Shown here piece by piece: positions 50,433-59,696 of a stretch of 64,000 nucleotides of DNA. Under the pieces are notes generated by a model. It had not been told where the DNA came from. It saw nothing but the letters and a program-made list of their open reading frames with translations, and made no database searches. The stretch spans positions 124,001 to 188,000 of the forward strand of contig NZ_FMZS01000012.1 in NCBI RefSeq assembly GCF_900101265.1, given 5' to 3'. Source of the DNA: Massilia sp. PDC64 (lineage in GTDB: Bacteria; Pseudomonadota; Gammaproteobacteria; Burkholderiales; Burkholderiaceae_D). Numbering within the stretch: the stretch's first letter is position 1; every line of letters starts with the position of its first letter. A program made the translations under genes and the position numbers.

Positions 50433-52049
50433 TCAGCCGACCATGGCCAGTGCGACGGCTTCCGCGACGCGGATGCCATCGATCGCGGCGGACATGATGC
50501 CGCCCGCGTAGCCGGCGCCTTCGCCGGCCGGATACAGACCCGCCGTGTTCAGGCTCTGCAGGTTGTCGTCATGGCGCTTGATGCGGATCGGCGACGACGT
50601 GCGGGTCTCGACGCCGGTTAGCACGGCGTCTTCCTTGTAATACCCCTTGATCTGCTTGTCGAACGCGACGAAGGCTTCGCGCAGCGCGACGATCGCGTAG
50701 TCGGGCAGGGACGGGGCGAGATCGGTCAGGTGCACGGCCGGCTTGAACGACGGGATGACGCTGCCGAACTCTTTCGACGGCACGCCACGCACGAAGTCGC
50801 CCATCAATTGGCCTGGGGCATCGTAATTGCTGCCGCCCAGCACGAAGGCGCGCGATTCCAGTTCGCGCTGGAAGGCGACGCCGGCCAGCGGATGGCCAGG
50901 ATAGTCGGCCGGCGTGATGCCGACGACGATCGCGCTGTTGGCGTTGCGCTCGGCGCGCGAATACTGGCTCATGCCGTTCGTGACGACGCGGCCTTCCTCG
51001 GACGAGGCGGCCACGACGGTACCGCCCGGGCACATGCAGAAGCTGTACACGCTGCGACCGTTGGAAGCGTGGTGGACGATCTTGTAGTCGGCCGCGCCGA
51101 GGATCTTGTTGCCGGCGTTCGGACCGAAGCGGCAGACGTCGATCAGCGATTGCGGATGCTCGACGCGGAAGCCGATCGAGAACGGTTTCGCTTCGACATA
51201 CACGCCGCGGTCGTACAGCATCTCGAACGTGTCGCGCGCGCTGTGGCCGACGGCCATCACGAGGTGGCGGGTCGGGATGGTTTCGCCCGTGTGCAGCTTG
51301 ACGCCCACGACCTGGCGGGCACTGCCTTCGCCTTCGATCAGCACGTCTTCCACGCGCGTCTGGAAGCGGATTTCTCCGCCCAGCGCGAGGATCTCGGCGC
51401 GCATCTGTTCCACCATTTTCACGAGACGGAACGTGCCGATGTGCGGCTTGCTGACGTACAGGATTTCTTCCGGCGCGCCCGACTTCACGAACTCGTTCAG
51501 GACCTTGCGGCCATAGTGTTTCGGATCCTTGACCTGGCTGTACAGCTTGCCGTCCGAGAAGGTGCCGGCGCCGCCTTCGCCGAACTGCACGTTCGATTCC
51601 GTGTTCAGCTTGCGCTTGCGCCAGAAGCCGAAGGTGTCGACGGTACGCTCGCGCACGATCTTGCCGCGTTCCAGCACGAGCGGCTTGAAGCCCATCTGGG
51701 CGAGGATCAGCGCGACGAACAGCCCGCACGGGCCCATGCCCACGACCACCGGCCGCGGCGTGCCCGGGGCGGGCAGGGCCTTGGTCACGAACTTGTAGCC
51801 GGTGTCGGGTGCCGGGCCGATGTGCGGATCGTGCGCCAGCCGGGCCAGCACGGCCGCCTCGTCGCGGACTTCCACGTCGAGGGCGTAGATCAGGACGATG
51901 GCGGTCTTCTTGCGCGCGTCGTAGCTGCGCTTGTAGACCGTGAAGTCGATCAGGTCGTCGCTGGCAATGCCAAGCCGGCCGACGATGGCGTCGCGCAGGG
52001 CGTGGTCGGGGTGATTCAGGGGCAGTTTGAGTTCGTTAATTCGCAGCAT
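50433..52049 (-). CDS. FAD-dependent oxidoreductase (COG2509-like)
   Basis: 538 residues. An N-terminal domain of about 90 residues (LRINELKLPLNHPDHALRDA; FTVYKRSYDARKK) precedes a Rossmann FAD site (VVVGMGPCGLFVALILAQMG). FGEGGAGTFSDGKLYS and CMCPGGTVVAASSEEG are typical of this conserved uncharacterised family, and the C-terminal LYPAGEGAGYAGGIMSAA is the second FAD contact. It is cytoplasmic, substrate unknown. The ATG at 52049 is where homology begins; the frame runs on to 52382 without it. Confidence 0.9.
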   Translation of the reverse strand: MLRINELKLPLNHPDHALRDAIVGRLGIASDDLIDFTVYKRSYDARKKTAIVLIYALDVEVRDEAAVLARLAHDPHIGPAPDTGYKFVTKALPAPGTPRPVVVGMGPCGLFVALILAQMGFKPLVLERGKIVRERTVDTFGFWRKRKLNTESNVQFGEGGAGTFSDGKLYSQVKDPKHYGRKVLNEFVKSGAPEEILYVSKPHIGTFRLVKMVEQMRAEILALGGEIRFQTRVEDVLIEGEGSARQVVGVKLHTGETIPTRHLVMAVGHSARDTFEMLYDRGVYVEAKPFSIGFRVEHPQSLIDVCRFGPNAGNKILGAADYKIVHHASNGRSVYSFCMCPGGTVVAASSEEGRVVTNGMSQYSRAERNANSAIVVGITPADYPGHPLAGVAFQRELESRAFVLGGSNYDAPGQLMGDFVRGVPSKEFGSVIPSFKPAVHLTDLAPSLPDYAIVALREAFVAFDKQIKGYYKEDAVLTGVETRTSSPIRIKRHDDNLQSLNTAGLYPAGEGAGYAGGIMSAAIDGIRVAEAVALAMVG

Positions 52050-52452
52050 GATGAGTGGTGGGCCGGCGCGCGGCGGCGCCGGACGGGCGCCGTGCCGGCG
52101 CCGGCAGATCGGTACAGGCGCCAGTATAAGGCATCGGCCACCCGGACCGGCAGCCACGCCCCGTCGAGACCGGACGCTGGAAGACCCTCTTTCCCTCGTT
52201 TTGTGTTGTAACCAAGCAACCGACGTTGGTTTCCCCCACGGATGGTGGCAACCCGAACATGATGCCTTTCCAACCAAAATGCGTAACGTTAAGAATTTTC
52301 CTGCTGCAGTGCGTCGAGCACGTTTCGCATCGAATTCAGCATATATGCATGCAAGTTCCTTTGACTCACTTCGATAGTGCATATTTGTTCAAAATAAAAC
52401 CCTTTCTGGTGCTGCATCGCACCAGCGAAAAGCATTAATTCTTTCGATTTCT

Positions 52453-52475
52453 AAATGTGTTGTTTCTACACATTT
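52453..52475 (+). promoter_or_regulatory. CRP-like inverted repeat upstream of the receptor promoter
   Basis: Arms AAATGTGT and ACACATTT seven bases apart. The outer bases match the CRP consensus arms (AAATGTGA / TCACATTT), but the total is 23 rather than 22 bases. It ends 16 bases before the -35. Confidence 0.4.
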
Positions 52476-52491
52476 CGGCAATTGTGTTTTA

Positions 52492-52521
52492 TTGACACTT
52501 TCGCTTTTGCTATGGTTTTAT
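52492..52521 (+). promoter_or_regulatory. Sigma70-like promoter for the receptor gene
   Basis: Perfect -35 TTGACA (52492-52497), 18 bases, -10 TTTTAT (52516-52521, four of six matches). It would give a leader of about 245 bases. Confidence 0.5.
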
Positions 52522-52673
52522 CGACAAATCAGTAACGTTTGATATCTATGAAACGTTAATTGAGAGGGTTCGTCCTACAGGGCGAATGATGAAAAAACAC
52601 AGCAATTAGTGTGGTAGTCACCAGTAGTTTAAACGCACCAGGCCAAAAGCCTTTGCAGGCAACGGCCGTGCAA

Positions 52674-52703
52674 GCGGGGGCGGCGCAACTTGGCCGCCCC
52701 CGC
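52674..52703 (+). other. Stable GC-rich leader hairpin
   Basis: Eleven-pair stem GCGGGGGCGGC / GCCGCCCCCGC with loop GCAACTTG, 71 bases before the receptor start. No T-run follows. It may shape translation or mRNA stability. Confidence 0.6.
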
Positions 52704-52774
52704 GCGTAAGCGCCGTGCCTGCATGTGGTGAACGTAAGAAACCACTTTGAGAGATTCGAGAAGGAGAAGTTTTC

Positions 52775-55639
52775 ATGACGTTTAAATTGAAGTCGATGCC
52801 ATTGGCGATTTCGTGCGTACTTGCCAGCGGTGCTCTGCTGGCAGCACCGGCAATGGCTCAGACGCAAGACGCAGTCAGCGCCCAGACCCCGCAACGCGTG
52901 GTGGTGACCGGTTCGCTGATCAGCCGTGCCGACACCGAAACCCCCACCCCCGTGCAGGTGCTGACGGCTGCAGATATCCAGAAAAGCGGCAAGACCTCCG
53001 TCGCCGAACTGCTGAACGACCTCGCCGCCAACGGCCAAGGTACCCTCGGCACCGGCTTCTCCGGCGCATTCGCGAACGGCGCTTCCGGCATTTCGCTGCG
53101 CGGCCTGACGGTCGGCGCGACCCTCGTGCTGGTCGACGGCCACCGCCTCGCCCCGTATCCGCTGTCGGACGATGCCCAGCGCGCCTTCGTGGACGTCTCC
53201 TCGATTCCCTTCGATGCCATCGACAGCATCGAAGTCCTGAAAAGCGGCGCTTCGTCGCTGTACGGCTCCGACGCCATCGCCGGCGTCGTCAACATCAAGC
53301 TGAAGAAAAACCTGAACGGCACCCGTCTGGCAGCCGAATCCGGCAACACCCAGCACGGCGGCGGCAAGACGCATCGCGCGTCGATCAGCACCGGTATCGG
53401 CGACCTGGACAACGACGGCTACAATGCCTTCATCACGGCCGAATGGCGCCGCCAGGGCGCGATCAAGGTGGCGGACCGCGACCGTTTCGACTGGGCCAAT
53501 GCCGACTGGCGTTCGCGCGGCGGTAACAACATCCGCCTGGGCGTGCCCAACGCACTGAACTCGCGCCTGGTCGCGACCAACAGCCCGTTCCTGTACAACC
53601 CGGCAGGCACCGGCGGCGTCAACAACCCGGCGAACTTCCAGTTCCTGGACCAGACCAAGTGCAACTACAACCTGTACATGAGCGGCGGTTGCGCGATTCG
53701 CGACGACAAGACGAACATCCAGCCGCAGACCGAGAACATCAACCTGCTGGTCGGCATGACCAAGAAGCTGAATGCGGACTGGGAACTGGCGTTCAAAGGC
53801 TCGATGTTCCAGCGTAACAGCATCAACAACCGCGGCAGCTACCTGTCGGCTTACTCGCCGACCACGTTCGGCGGTAACAACTCGCTGAACAATGGCGTCG
53901 TCGTCGGCGGCAACGGTCGTGTGCCGAGCACCCTGATCCCGGCCACCGCGTCGTTCAACCAGCTGGGCGCCCCGGCCCGGCTGTACGGCTACATCCCGGG
54001 CACCGATCCGTTCGCGACCCAGGACAACACCGCGACCACGACCCGCTTCGCGCTCGACCTGCACGGCAGCGCGTACGGCTGGGACGTCAACGTCGCCGGC
54101 GGCATCACCAAGGTCAAGACCGACATCGACTACAGCGGCTACATCGACCGCGCCGCCCTGTACAACGCGATCTTCAACGGCACCTGGAACCCGGTCGGCG
54201 GCAATTCGCCGGCACTGCTCGAAACGGTGTCGCCGCACTTCTCGAACACCCTCGAGTCGAAGCTGAACTACTTCGACGCCGTCGGTTCGCGCGAGCTGAT
54301 GCAACTGGGCGCCGGTCCGCTGGCCCTGGCAGCCGGCCTGCACTACCACAAGCGCAGCCAGAACTCGCCGGCCGCCAGCCTGACGAGGAACGGCCAGGTG
54401 GCGCAGACCACGGCATTCGTGATCGGCGACGAGACGAACACCGCGGCCTTCGCCGAACTGCAGGCAACCCCGATCAAGAACCTGGAACTGCATGCTTCGG
54501 GTCGTTACGACCACTACGAGAACTTCAACAAGTTCACGCCGGCAGCCAGCTTCAAGTGGACGCCGTCGAGCATGATCGGCGTGCGCGGTACCTACGCGAA
54601 GGGCTTCCGCGCGCCGAACCCGGCCGAGGTGGGCAATGCCGGTTCGTTCTTCACCTTCAACGGTATCGACGACCCGATCCTGTGCCCGAACGGCAACCCG
54701 CAAACCAAGGGCAACGTGCCGACCGCCTGCGGCCTGAACCCGCCGTACGTCCAGCTGACCACGCCGTCGCTGTCGCCTGAGAAGTCGACGTCCTACACCC
54801 TGGGCGTGATCCTGGAGCCGGTGCGTGGCCTGAACGCCACCCTGGACTACTACAACATCAAGGTCACCAACCAGATCGTGTCGGCCGCCGGTAACGATCC
54901 GACCTACGTGCCGGCATTCGTGCGCGGTCCGGTCACCCCGCTGGACATCGCCAACGGCGACGGCACCACCACCGTCGGCACCCCGTCGGTCGGCCCGATC
55001 ATCTACGCGACCTCGCCGTACGTGAACCTGGGCGGTACCAAGACCAGCGGCATCGAAGCGGACATCGGCTACCGCTGGCGCCTGCCGGGTGACTATGGCA
55101 CCCTGAAGGCGAACCTGAGCGCGGCGCACACTTTCAGCTACCTGACGGAAGCTGCCGGTGGCGTGACCTACCAGCTGGCCGGCACGCAGGGCCCGTCGGC
55201 GGTGTCCGGCGCGACCGGCAGCCCGAAGGACCGCGCACAGTTCTCGCTGGCATGGAGCCGTGGCCCGCTGGACGTGAACACGACGGTGAACTACACCAGC
55301 GACTTCTCGACCATCGACCCGTCGCTGGGCGTGAACGACTGCTCGGGTCCTGGCGGTACCAGCTTCAACGTGGGTGGCCGCGCGTACTTCCGCAACCTGC
55401 CGCAGCCTGAGTACTACTGCCACGTTGCATCGTTCACGGCGGTCAACCTGAACCTGCAATACAAGCTGAGCCAGAACCTGACGCTGAAGGGTTCGATCCT
55501 GAACCTGTTCGACCGCCAGCCGCCGGCTGACGTGGCGACCTACGGCAACTCGGGCGCCCAGACGTCGTACAACGCCTCGCTGCACCAGGCAGGCGCCATC
55601 GGCCGCTTCTTCAGCCTGGGCCTGGCCTACACGTTCTAA
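52775..55639 (+). CDS. TonB-dependent outer-membrane receptor
   Basis: 954 residues. Signal peptide (LAISCVLASGALLAAPAMAQ). Plug with VVVTGSLISRADTETPTPVQV, ISLRGLTVGATLVLVDGHR and SGASSLYGSDAIAGVVNIKL. The barrel carries YAKGFRAPNPAEVGN and the C-terminal RFFSLGLAYTF with final Phe. GGAG lies upstream of the ATG. It is TonB-energised, with unknown ligand. It stands alone with a long regulated-looking upstream region and its own terminator, so it is a single-gene transcription unit. Confidence 0.94.
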   Translation: MTFKLKSMPLAISCVLASGALLAAPAMAQTQDAVSAQTPQRVVVTGSLISRADTETPTPVQVLTAADIQKSGKTSVAELLNDLAANGQGTLGTGFSGAFANGASGISLRGLTVGATLVLVDGHRLAPYPLSDDAQRAFVDVSSIPFDAIDSIEVLKSGASSLYGSDAIAGVVNIKLKKNLNGTRLAAESGNTQHGGGKTHRASISTGIGDLDNDGYNAFITAEWRRQGAIKVADRDRFDWANADWRSRGGNNIRLGVPNALNSRLVATNSPFLYNPAGTGGVNNPANFQFLDQTKCNYNLYMSGGCAIRDDKTNIQPQTENINLLVGMTKKLNADWELAFKGSMFQRNSINNRGSYLSAYSPTTFGGNNSLNNGVVVGGNGRVPSTLIPATASFNQLGAPARLYGYIPGTDPFATQDNTATTTRFALDLHGSAYGWDVNVAGGITKVKTDIDYSGYIDRAALYNAIFNGTWNPVGGNSPALLETVSPHFSNTLESKLNYFDAVGSRELMQLGAGPLALAAGLHYHKRSQNSPAASLTRNGQVAQTTAFVIGDETNTAAFAELQATPIKNLELHASGRYDHYENFNKFTPAASFKWTPSSMIGVRGTYAKGFRAPNPAEVGNAGSFFTFNGIDDPILCPNGNPQTKGNVPTACGLNPPYVQLTTPSLSPEKSTSYTLGVILEPVRGLNATLDYYNIKVTNQIVSAAGNDPTYVPAFVRGPVTPLDIANGDGTTTVGTPSVGPIIYATSPYVNLGGTKTSGIEADIGYRWRLPGDYGTLKANLSAAHTFSYLTEAAGGVTYQLAGTQGPSAVSGATGSPKDRAQFSLAWSRGPLDVNTTVNYTSDFSTIDPSLGVNDCSGPGGTSFNVGGRAYFRNLPQPEYYCHVASFTAVNLNLQYKLSQNLTLKGSILNLFDRQPPADVATYGNSGAQTSYNASLHQAGAIGRFFSLGLAYTF

Positions 55640-55657
55640 GCGACACCGCTTCGCAAC

Positions 55658-55693
55658 AACCCGCACGCAGCTCTGGCTGCGGGCGGGTTTTTT
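55658..55693. terminator. Terminator after the TonB receptor gene
   Basis: Imperfect 14-pair stem AACCCGCACGCAGC / GCTGCGGGCGGGTT (one mismatch), loop TCTG, followed by six Ts. It faces the convergent rsmE. Confidence 0.88.
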
Positions 55694-55696
55694 CAT

Positions 55697-56422
55697 TTAT
55701 ATCCCGCCCCAGCCAGCAGCCAGGATCGCGAGCGCGGCCAGCCCCGCCGTCTCCGTGCGCAGCACGCGCGGCCCCATCGACAGCGCCAGCGCGCCGGCCG
55801 CCCGCGCCGCGTCTTCTTCCTGGTCCGTGAAACCGCCTTCCGGCCCGACGAGCAGGGTGACGTCCTGCGCCGGCGTCGCGCGCACCCACTGCGCGAGCGA
55901 CGCGTCCGCGCGCGGGGAGAGCAGGATGCGCGTGCCGGTGGATGGCGTTGCAAGCCAGCGATTCACGTCCTGCACGGGCGCGACGTCGGCCAGCCGGTTG
56001 CGCCCGCACTGTTCGGAGGCACTGACGACGACGGCCTGCCAGTGCGCCAGCCGCTTGTCGGCACGGTCGCCGGACAGCCTCACGACGGAACGCGCCGCCG
56101 CCAGCGGGATCACGCCGGCCGCGCCCAGCTCGACGGCCTTTTCGACGATCCAGTCCATTTTGCTGCCCTCCGGCAAACCCTGGGCCAGCGTCACGCGGAA
56201 GGGGAGTTCCACGTCGACGGCTTCGACCGCGATGACCTCGGCGCTGGCGCGGCGCTTGCCGATCTCGGCGAGACGCGCGCGCGCCTGGCCGCCCTCGCCA
56301 TTGAACAGCACGAGCTCGTCGCCGCTCTGCTGGCGCACGACGTGCAGGTGGTGGGCGACCGCTTCCGGCAGGTCGACGAGGCTGCCGGGGACGAGCGGCT
56401 GGGGGCAGTAAAAGCGTGGCAT
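55697..56422 (-). CDS. rsmE: 16S rRNA (uracil-1498-N3)-methyltransferase
   Basis: 241 residues. The N-terminal PUA-like domain starts MPRFYCPQPL. The SPOUT methyltransferase domain has the knot motifs LLVGPEGGFTDQEEDAA and LSMGPRVLRTETAGLAAL, and the QGLPEGSKMDWIVEKAVELG segment is typical. It methylates U1498 of 16S rRNA using S-adenosylmethionine. The ATG at 56422 was taken; a TTG three codons upstream is possible. It is divergent from tkt. Confidence 0.96.
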   Translation of the reverse strand: MPRFYCPQPLVPGSLVDLPEAVAHHLHVVRQQSGDELVLFNGEGGQARARLAEIGKRRASAEVIAVEAVDVELPFRVTLAQGLPEGSKMDWIVEKAVELGAAGVIPLAAARSVVRLSGDRADKRLAHWQAVVVSASEQCGRNRLADVAPVQDVNRWLATPSTGTRILLSPRADASLAQWVRATPAQDVTLLVGPEGGFTDQEEDAARAAGALALSMGPRVLRTETAGLAALAILAAGWGGI

Positions 56423-56478
56423 GGATGGCAATCGGAACCGTTAACGAGCCGGCATTTTAAAGCGAGGTTGTCATGCTC

Positions 56479-56487
56479 TGGTAAAAT
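56479..56487 (+). promoter_or_regulatory. Extended -10 promoter of tkt
   Basis: TGGTAAAAT: a TG one base before TAAAAT, an extended -10 element. No good -35 is at the normal distance, which fits this type. Predicted leader about 49 bases. Confidence 0.5.
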
Positions 56488-56542
56488 ACCCGGTTAAGGC
56501 CAGCTCGTGCCACCGCTTCCCTATCCTCAGACCCTCACATCC

Positions 56543-58540
56543 ATGAAATCTCTGCAAACCACCACCCTGATGGCCAACGCAATCCGCGCGCTGGCGATGG
56601 ACGCCGTCCAGAAGGCGAATTCCGGTCACCCCGGCATGCCGATGGGCATGGCCGAGATCGCCGTCGCGCTGTGGGACGGCCACTATCGCCACAACCCGGC
56701 CAATCCGGGCTGGATGAACCGCGACCGTTTCCTGTTGTCGAACGGCCACGGTTCGATGCTGCACTACGCACTGCTGCACCTGTCGGGTTACGACCTGTCG
56801 ATGGACGACATCCGCAACTTCCGCCAGATGCATTCGAAGACCCCGGGCCACCCGGAAGTCGGCATCACCCCGGGCGTGGAAACGACCACCGGCCCGCTGG
56901 GCCAGGGCATCGCCAACGCCGTCGGCATGGCGCTGGCCGAGTGGCTGCTGGCAAAAGAATTCAACCGTCCGGGCTTCGACATCGTCGACCACTACACGTA
57001 CGCGTTCGTCGGTGACGGCTGCCTGATGGAAGGCATCTCGCACGAAGTCGCGTCGCTGGCCGGTACGCTGCGCCTGAACAAGATGATCTGGCTGTACGAC
57101 GACAACGGCATCTCGATCGACGGCAAGGTGGAAGGCTGGTTCACGGACGACACGCCGAAGCGCTTCGCAGCGTACGGCTGGAACGTGATCCCGGGCGTGG
57201 ACGGCCACGACGTCGCCGCCGTGGACGCGGCCATCGCGCAGGCCAAGCAGTCGGACCGTCCGACGCTGATCTGCTGCAAGACGATCATCGGCAAGGGTTC
57301 GCCGAACCTGCAGGGCGGCGACAAGGTGCACGGCGCCGCGCTGGGCGAGAAGGAAGTCGCCGCGGTGCGCGAGCACCTGCTGTGGGATCCGATCCCGTTC
57401 GACATCCCGGCCCCGATCTACGAAGCATGGGACCAGAAGCAGAAGGGTGCCGCCTTTGAGACCGAGTGGAACGCGCTGTTCGCCGGCTACCGCGCGCAAT
57501 ACCCGGAACTGGCCGCCGAATTCGAGCGCCGCATGAAGGGTGACCTGCCGGGCAAGTTCGAAGAGACGCTGGCCGCCGCCATCGCGCAGACCATCGAGAA
57601 GAAGGAAACCATCGCGACCCGCAAGGCGAGCCAGAACGCGATCCAGGCGCTGGCGCCGGTGCTGCCGGAATTCCTGGGCGGCTCGGCCGACCTGACCGGC
57701 TCGAACCTGACCAACTGGAAGGAATCGGTCGCCGTCCGTTCGGGCACCCCAGGCAACCACATCAACTACGGCGTGCGCGAATTCGGCATGGCCGCCATCA
57801 TGAACGGCGTCGCCCTGCACGGCGGCTTCATCCCGTTCGGCGCCACGTTCCTGACGTTCTCGGACTACAGCCGCAACGCCCTGCGCATGGCCGCGCTGAT
57901 GAAGATCCGTTCGCTGTTCGTGTTCACGCACGACTCGATCGGCCTGGGCGAAGACGGCCCGACGCACCAGTCGGTGGAACACGTCTCGTCGCTGCGCCTG
58001 ATCCCGAACCTGGACAACTGGCGTCCGTGCGACACGACGGAATCGACCGTCGCCTGGGGCGAAGCGGTCAAGCGCAAGGACGGTCCGTCCACGCTGATTT
58101 TCTCGCGCCAGAACCTGCCGTTCATGGAGCGTGACGCGGCGACTGTCGCGAACATCGCCAAGGGCGGCTACGTGCTGCGCGATGTGGCGAATCCGGCCGC
58201 GGTCCTGATCGCGACGGGTTCGGAAGTGGAACTGGCGGTGAAAGCCGCCGAAACCCTGGCTGGCCAGGGTATCCAGGTGCGTGTGGTGTCGATGCCGTCG
58301 ACCGACGTGTTCGAGCGCCAGGACGCGGCCTACAAGGCTGCCGTGCTGGGCCGCGGCATCCCGCGCGTGGCCGTCGAGGCTGGTGTGACGGACTTCTGGT
58401 ACAAGTACGTCGGCCTGGAAGGTGCCGTGGTGGGCATCGATACCTTCGGCGAATCGGCTCCGGCCCCGGTGCTGTTCAAGCATTTCGGCTTCACGGTCGA
58501 GAATGTCGTCGCCAAAGTGAAATCGGTCCTCCCGGCTTGA
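56543..58540 (+). CDS. tkt: Transketolase
   Basis: 665 residues, close to E. coli TktA. It is a thiamine-diphosphate enzyme of the pentose phosphate pathway. NSGHPGMPMGMAEIAVALW, SNGHGSMLHYALLH, the ThDP motif GDGCLMEGISHE and YDDNGISIDG are seen in the first domain. FGVREFGMAAIMNG-like (YGVREFGMAAIMNGVALHGG) and THDSIGLGEDGPTHQ occur in the pyrimidine-binding domain. The ATG at 56543 was chosen by homology (MKSLQTTTLMANAIRALAMD); a GTG 12 codons earlier is possible. No clear ribosome-binding site. Followed by gap, a common glycolysis/Calvin-type order. Confidence 0.97.
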   Translation: MKSLQTTTLMANAIRALAMDAVQKANSGHPGMPMGMAEIAVALWDGHYRHNPANPGWMNRDRFLLSNGHGSMLHYALLHLSGYDLSMDDIRNFRQMHSKTPGHPEVGITPGVETTTGPLGQGIANAVGMALAEWLLAKEFNRPGFDIVDHYTYAFVGDGCLMEGISHEVASLAGTLRLNKMIWLYDDNGISIDGKVEGWFTDDTPKRFAAYGWNVIPGVDGHDVAAVDAAIAQAKQSDRPTLICCKTIIGKGSPNLQGGDKVHGAALGEKEVAAVREHLLWDPIPFDIPAPIYEAWDQKQKGAAFETEWNALFAGYRAQYPELAAEFERRMKGDLPGKFEETLAAAIAQTIEKKETIATRKASQNAIQALAPVLPEFLGGSADLTGSNLTNWKESVAVRSGTPGNHINYGVREFGMAAIMNGVALHGGFIPFGATFLTFSDYSRNALRMAALMKIRSLFVFTHDSIGLGEDGPTHQSVEHVSSLRLIPNLDNWRPCDTTESTVAWGEAVKRKDGPSTLIFSRQNLPFMERDAATVANIAKGGYVLRDVANPAAVLIATGSEVELAVKAAETLAGQGIQVRVVSMPSTDVFERQDAAYKAAVLGRGIPRVAVEAGVTDFWYKYVGLEGAVVGIDTFGESAPAPVLFKHFGFTVENVVAKVKSVLPA

Positions 58541-58549
58541 TGGATTGCG

Positions 58550-58589
58550 CCCGCCGCATGGACACGGAGACTGTCCGTACGGCGGGTTT
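58550..58589 (+). terminator. Hairpin between tkt and gap
   Basis: Two-part stem: CCCGCCG / CGGCGGG outer and GGACA / TGTCC inner, followed by TTTC. It is a weak terminator or attenuator; gap may be partly read through from tkt. Confidence 0.5.
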
Positions 58590-58635
58590 CACGCTATGCT
58601 TCGGTGTTAGGATTTTTTTAATCAGGAGTGAATAA

Positions 58636-59649
58636 ATGACGATCAAAGTAGCAATCAACGGTTATGGCCGTATCGGCCGCAACGTGCTGCGCGCTTTCTA
58701 CGAAGGCGGCAAGAAGCAGGACATCCAGATCGTGGCGCTGAACGACCTCGGCAACGCCGAGCACAACGCCCATCTGACCCGCTACGACACCGCGCACGGC
58801 AAGTTCCCGGGTACCGTCGAAGTGGACGGCGACTATCTGATCGTCAATGGCGACCGTATCCGCGTGTTCGCGCAGCGTAACCCGGCAGAAATCCCGTGGG
58901 GCGAGCTGGGCGTGGACGTCGTGCTGGAGTGCACCGGCTTCTTCACCACCAAGGAAAAAGCATCGGCCCACCTGAAAGGCGGCGCCAAGAAGGTCATCAT
59001 CTCGGCACCGGGCGGCAAGGACGTCGACGCCACCATCGTGTACGGCGTGAACCAGGACGTGCTGAAAGCCACGGACACCGTGATCTCGAACGCATCGTGC
59101 ACCACCAACTGCCTGGCCCCGCTGGTCAAGCCGCTGAACGACGCCATCGGCCTGGAAAACGGCCTGATGACCACCGTGCACGCCTACACCAACGACCAGG
59201 TGCTGACCGACGTGATGCACGAAGACCTGCGCCGCGCCCGCTCGGCCACGCAGTCGATGATCCCGACCAAGACCGGCGCCGCCGCCGCCGTCGGCCTCGT
59301 GCTGCCGGAACTGAACGGCAAGCTGGACGGCTACGCGATCCGCGTGCCGACCATCAACGTGTCGATCGTCGACCTGTCGTTCATCGCCAAGCGCGACACG
59401 ACCGTGGATGAAGTCAACCAGATCCTGAAGGCCGCCGCCGAAACCGGTCCGCTGAAAGGCATCCTGACCTACAACACGGCACCGCTGGTCTCGGTGGACT
59501 ACAACCACAACCCGGCATCGTCGAACTTCGACGCGACCCTGACCAAGGTGTCGGGCCGCCTGGTGAAGGTCTCGTCCTGGTACGACAACGAGTGGGGCTT
59601 CAGCAACCGCATGCTGGACACCACCGTGGCGCTGATGAACGCCAAGTAA
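58636..59649 (+). CDS. gap: Glyceraldehyde-3-phosphate dehydrogenase, type I
   Basis: 337 residues. The NAD site is INGYGRIGRN, the catalytic Cys 155 lies in SNASCTTNCLAP, and the His is in TTVHAYTNDQ. WYDNEWGFSNRM at the C-terminus is typical. It oxidises glyceraldehyde 3-phosphate in glycolysis and the reverse in gluconeogenesis. GGAGTG lies upstream of the ATG. Codon use is strongly biased to C/G third positions, as expected for high expression. Confidence 0.98.
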   Translation: MTIKVAINGYGRIGRNVLRAFYEGGKKQDIQIVALNDLGNAEHNAHLTRYDTAHGKFPGTVEVDGDYLIVNGDRIRVFAQRNPAEIPWGELGVDVVLECTGFFTTKEKASAHLKGGAKKVIISAPGGKDVDATIVYGVNQDVLKATDTVISNASCTTNCLAPLVKPLNDAIGLENGLMTTVHAYTNDQVLTDVMHEDLRRARSATQSMIPTKTGAAAAVGLVLPELNGKLDGYAIRVPTINVSIVDLSFIAKRDTTVDEVNQILKAAAETGPLKGILTYNTAPLVSVDYNHNPASSNFDATLTKVSGRLVKVSSWYDNEWGFSNRMLDTTVALMNAK

Positions 59650-59667
59650 TCGGCTTCGGCACCAACG

Positions 59668-59696
59668 AAAAACGCTCCCTCGGGAGCGTTTTTTTT
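59668..59696. terminator. Bidirectional terminator between gap and map
   Basis: Stem AAAAACGCTCC / GGAGCGTTTTT with loop CTCG, continued by more Ts. It overlaps the end of the convergent map gene. Confidence 0.9.

Larger units (their letters stand above)
52050..52774. other. Intergenic region of 725 bases upstream of a TonB receptor gene
   Basis: No convincing gene. The left part (to about 52250) is GC-rich and presumably holds the leftward promoter of the FAD gene. The part 52260-52560 is AT-rich, with an inverted repeat and a sigma70-like promoter (separate entries). The part 52560-52774 would be a long leader ending in a stable hairpin and a good GGAG ribosome-binding site. Confidence 0.6.
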
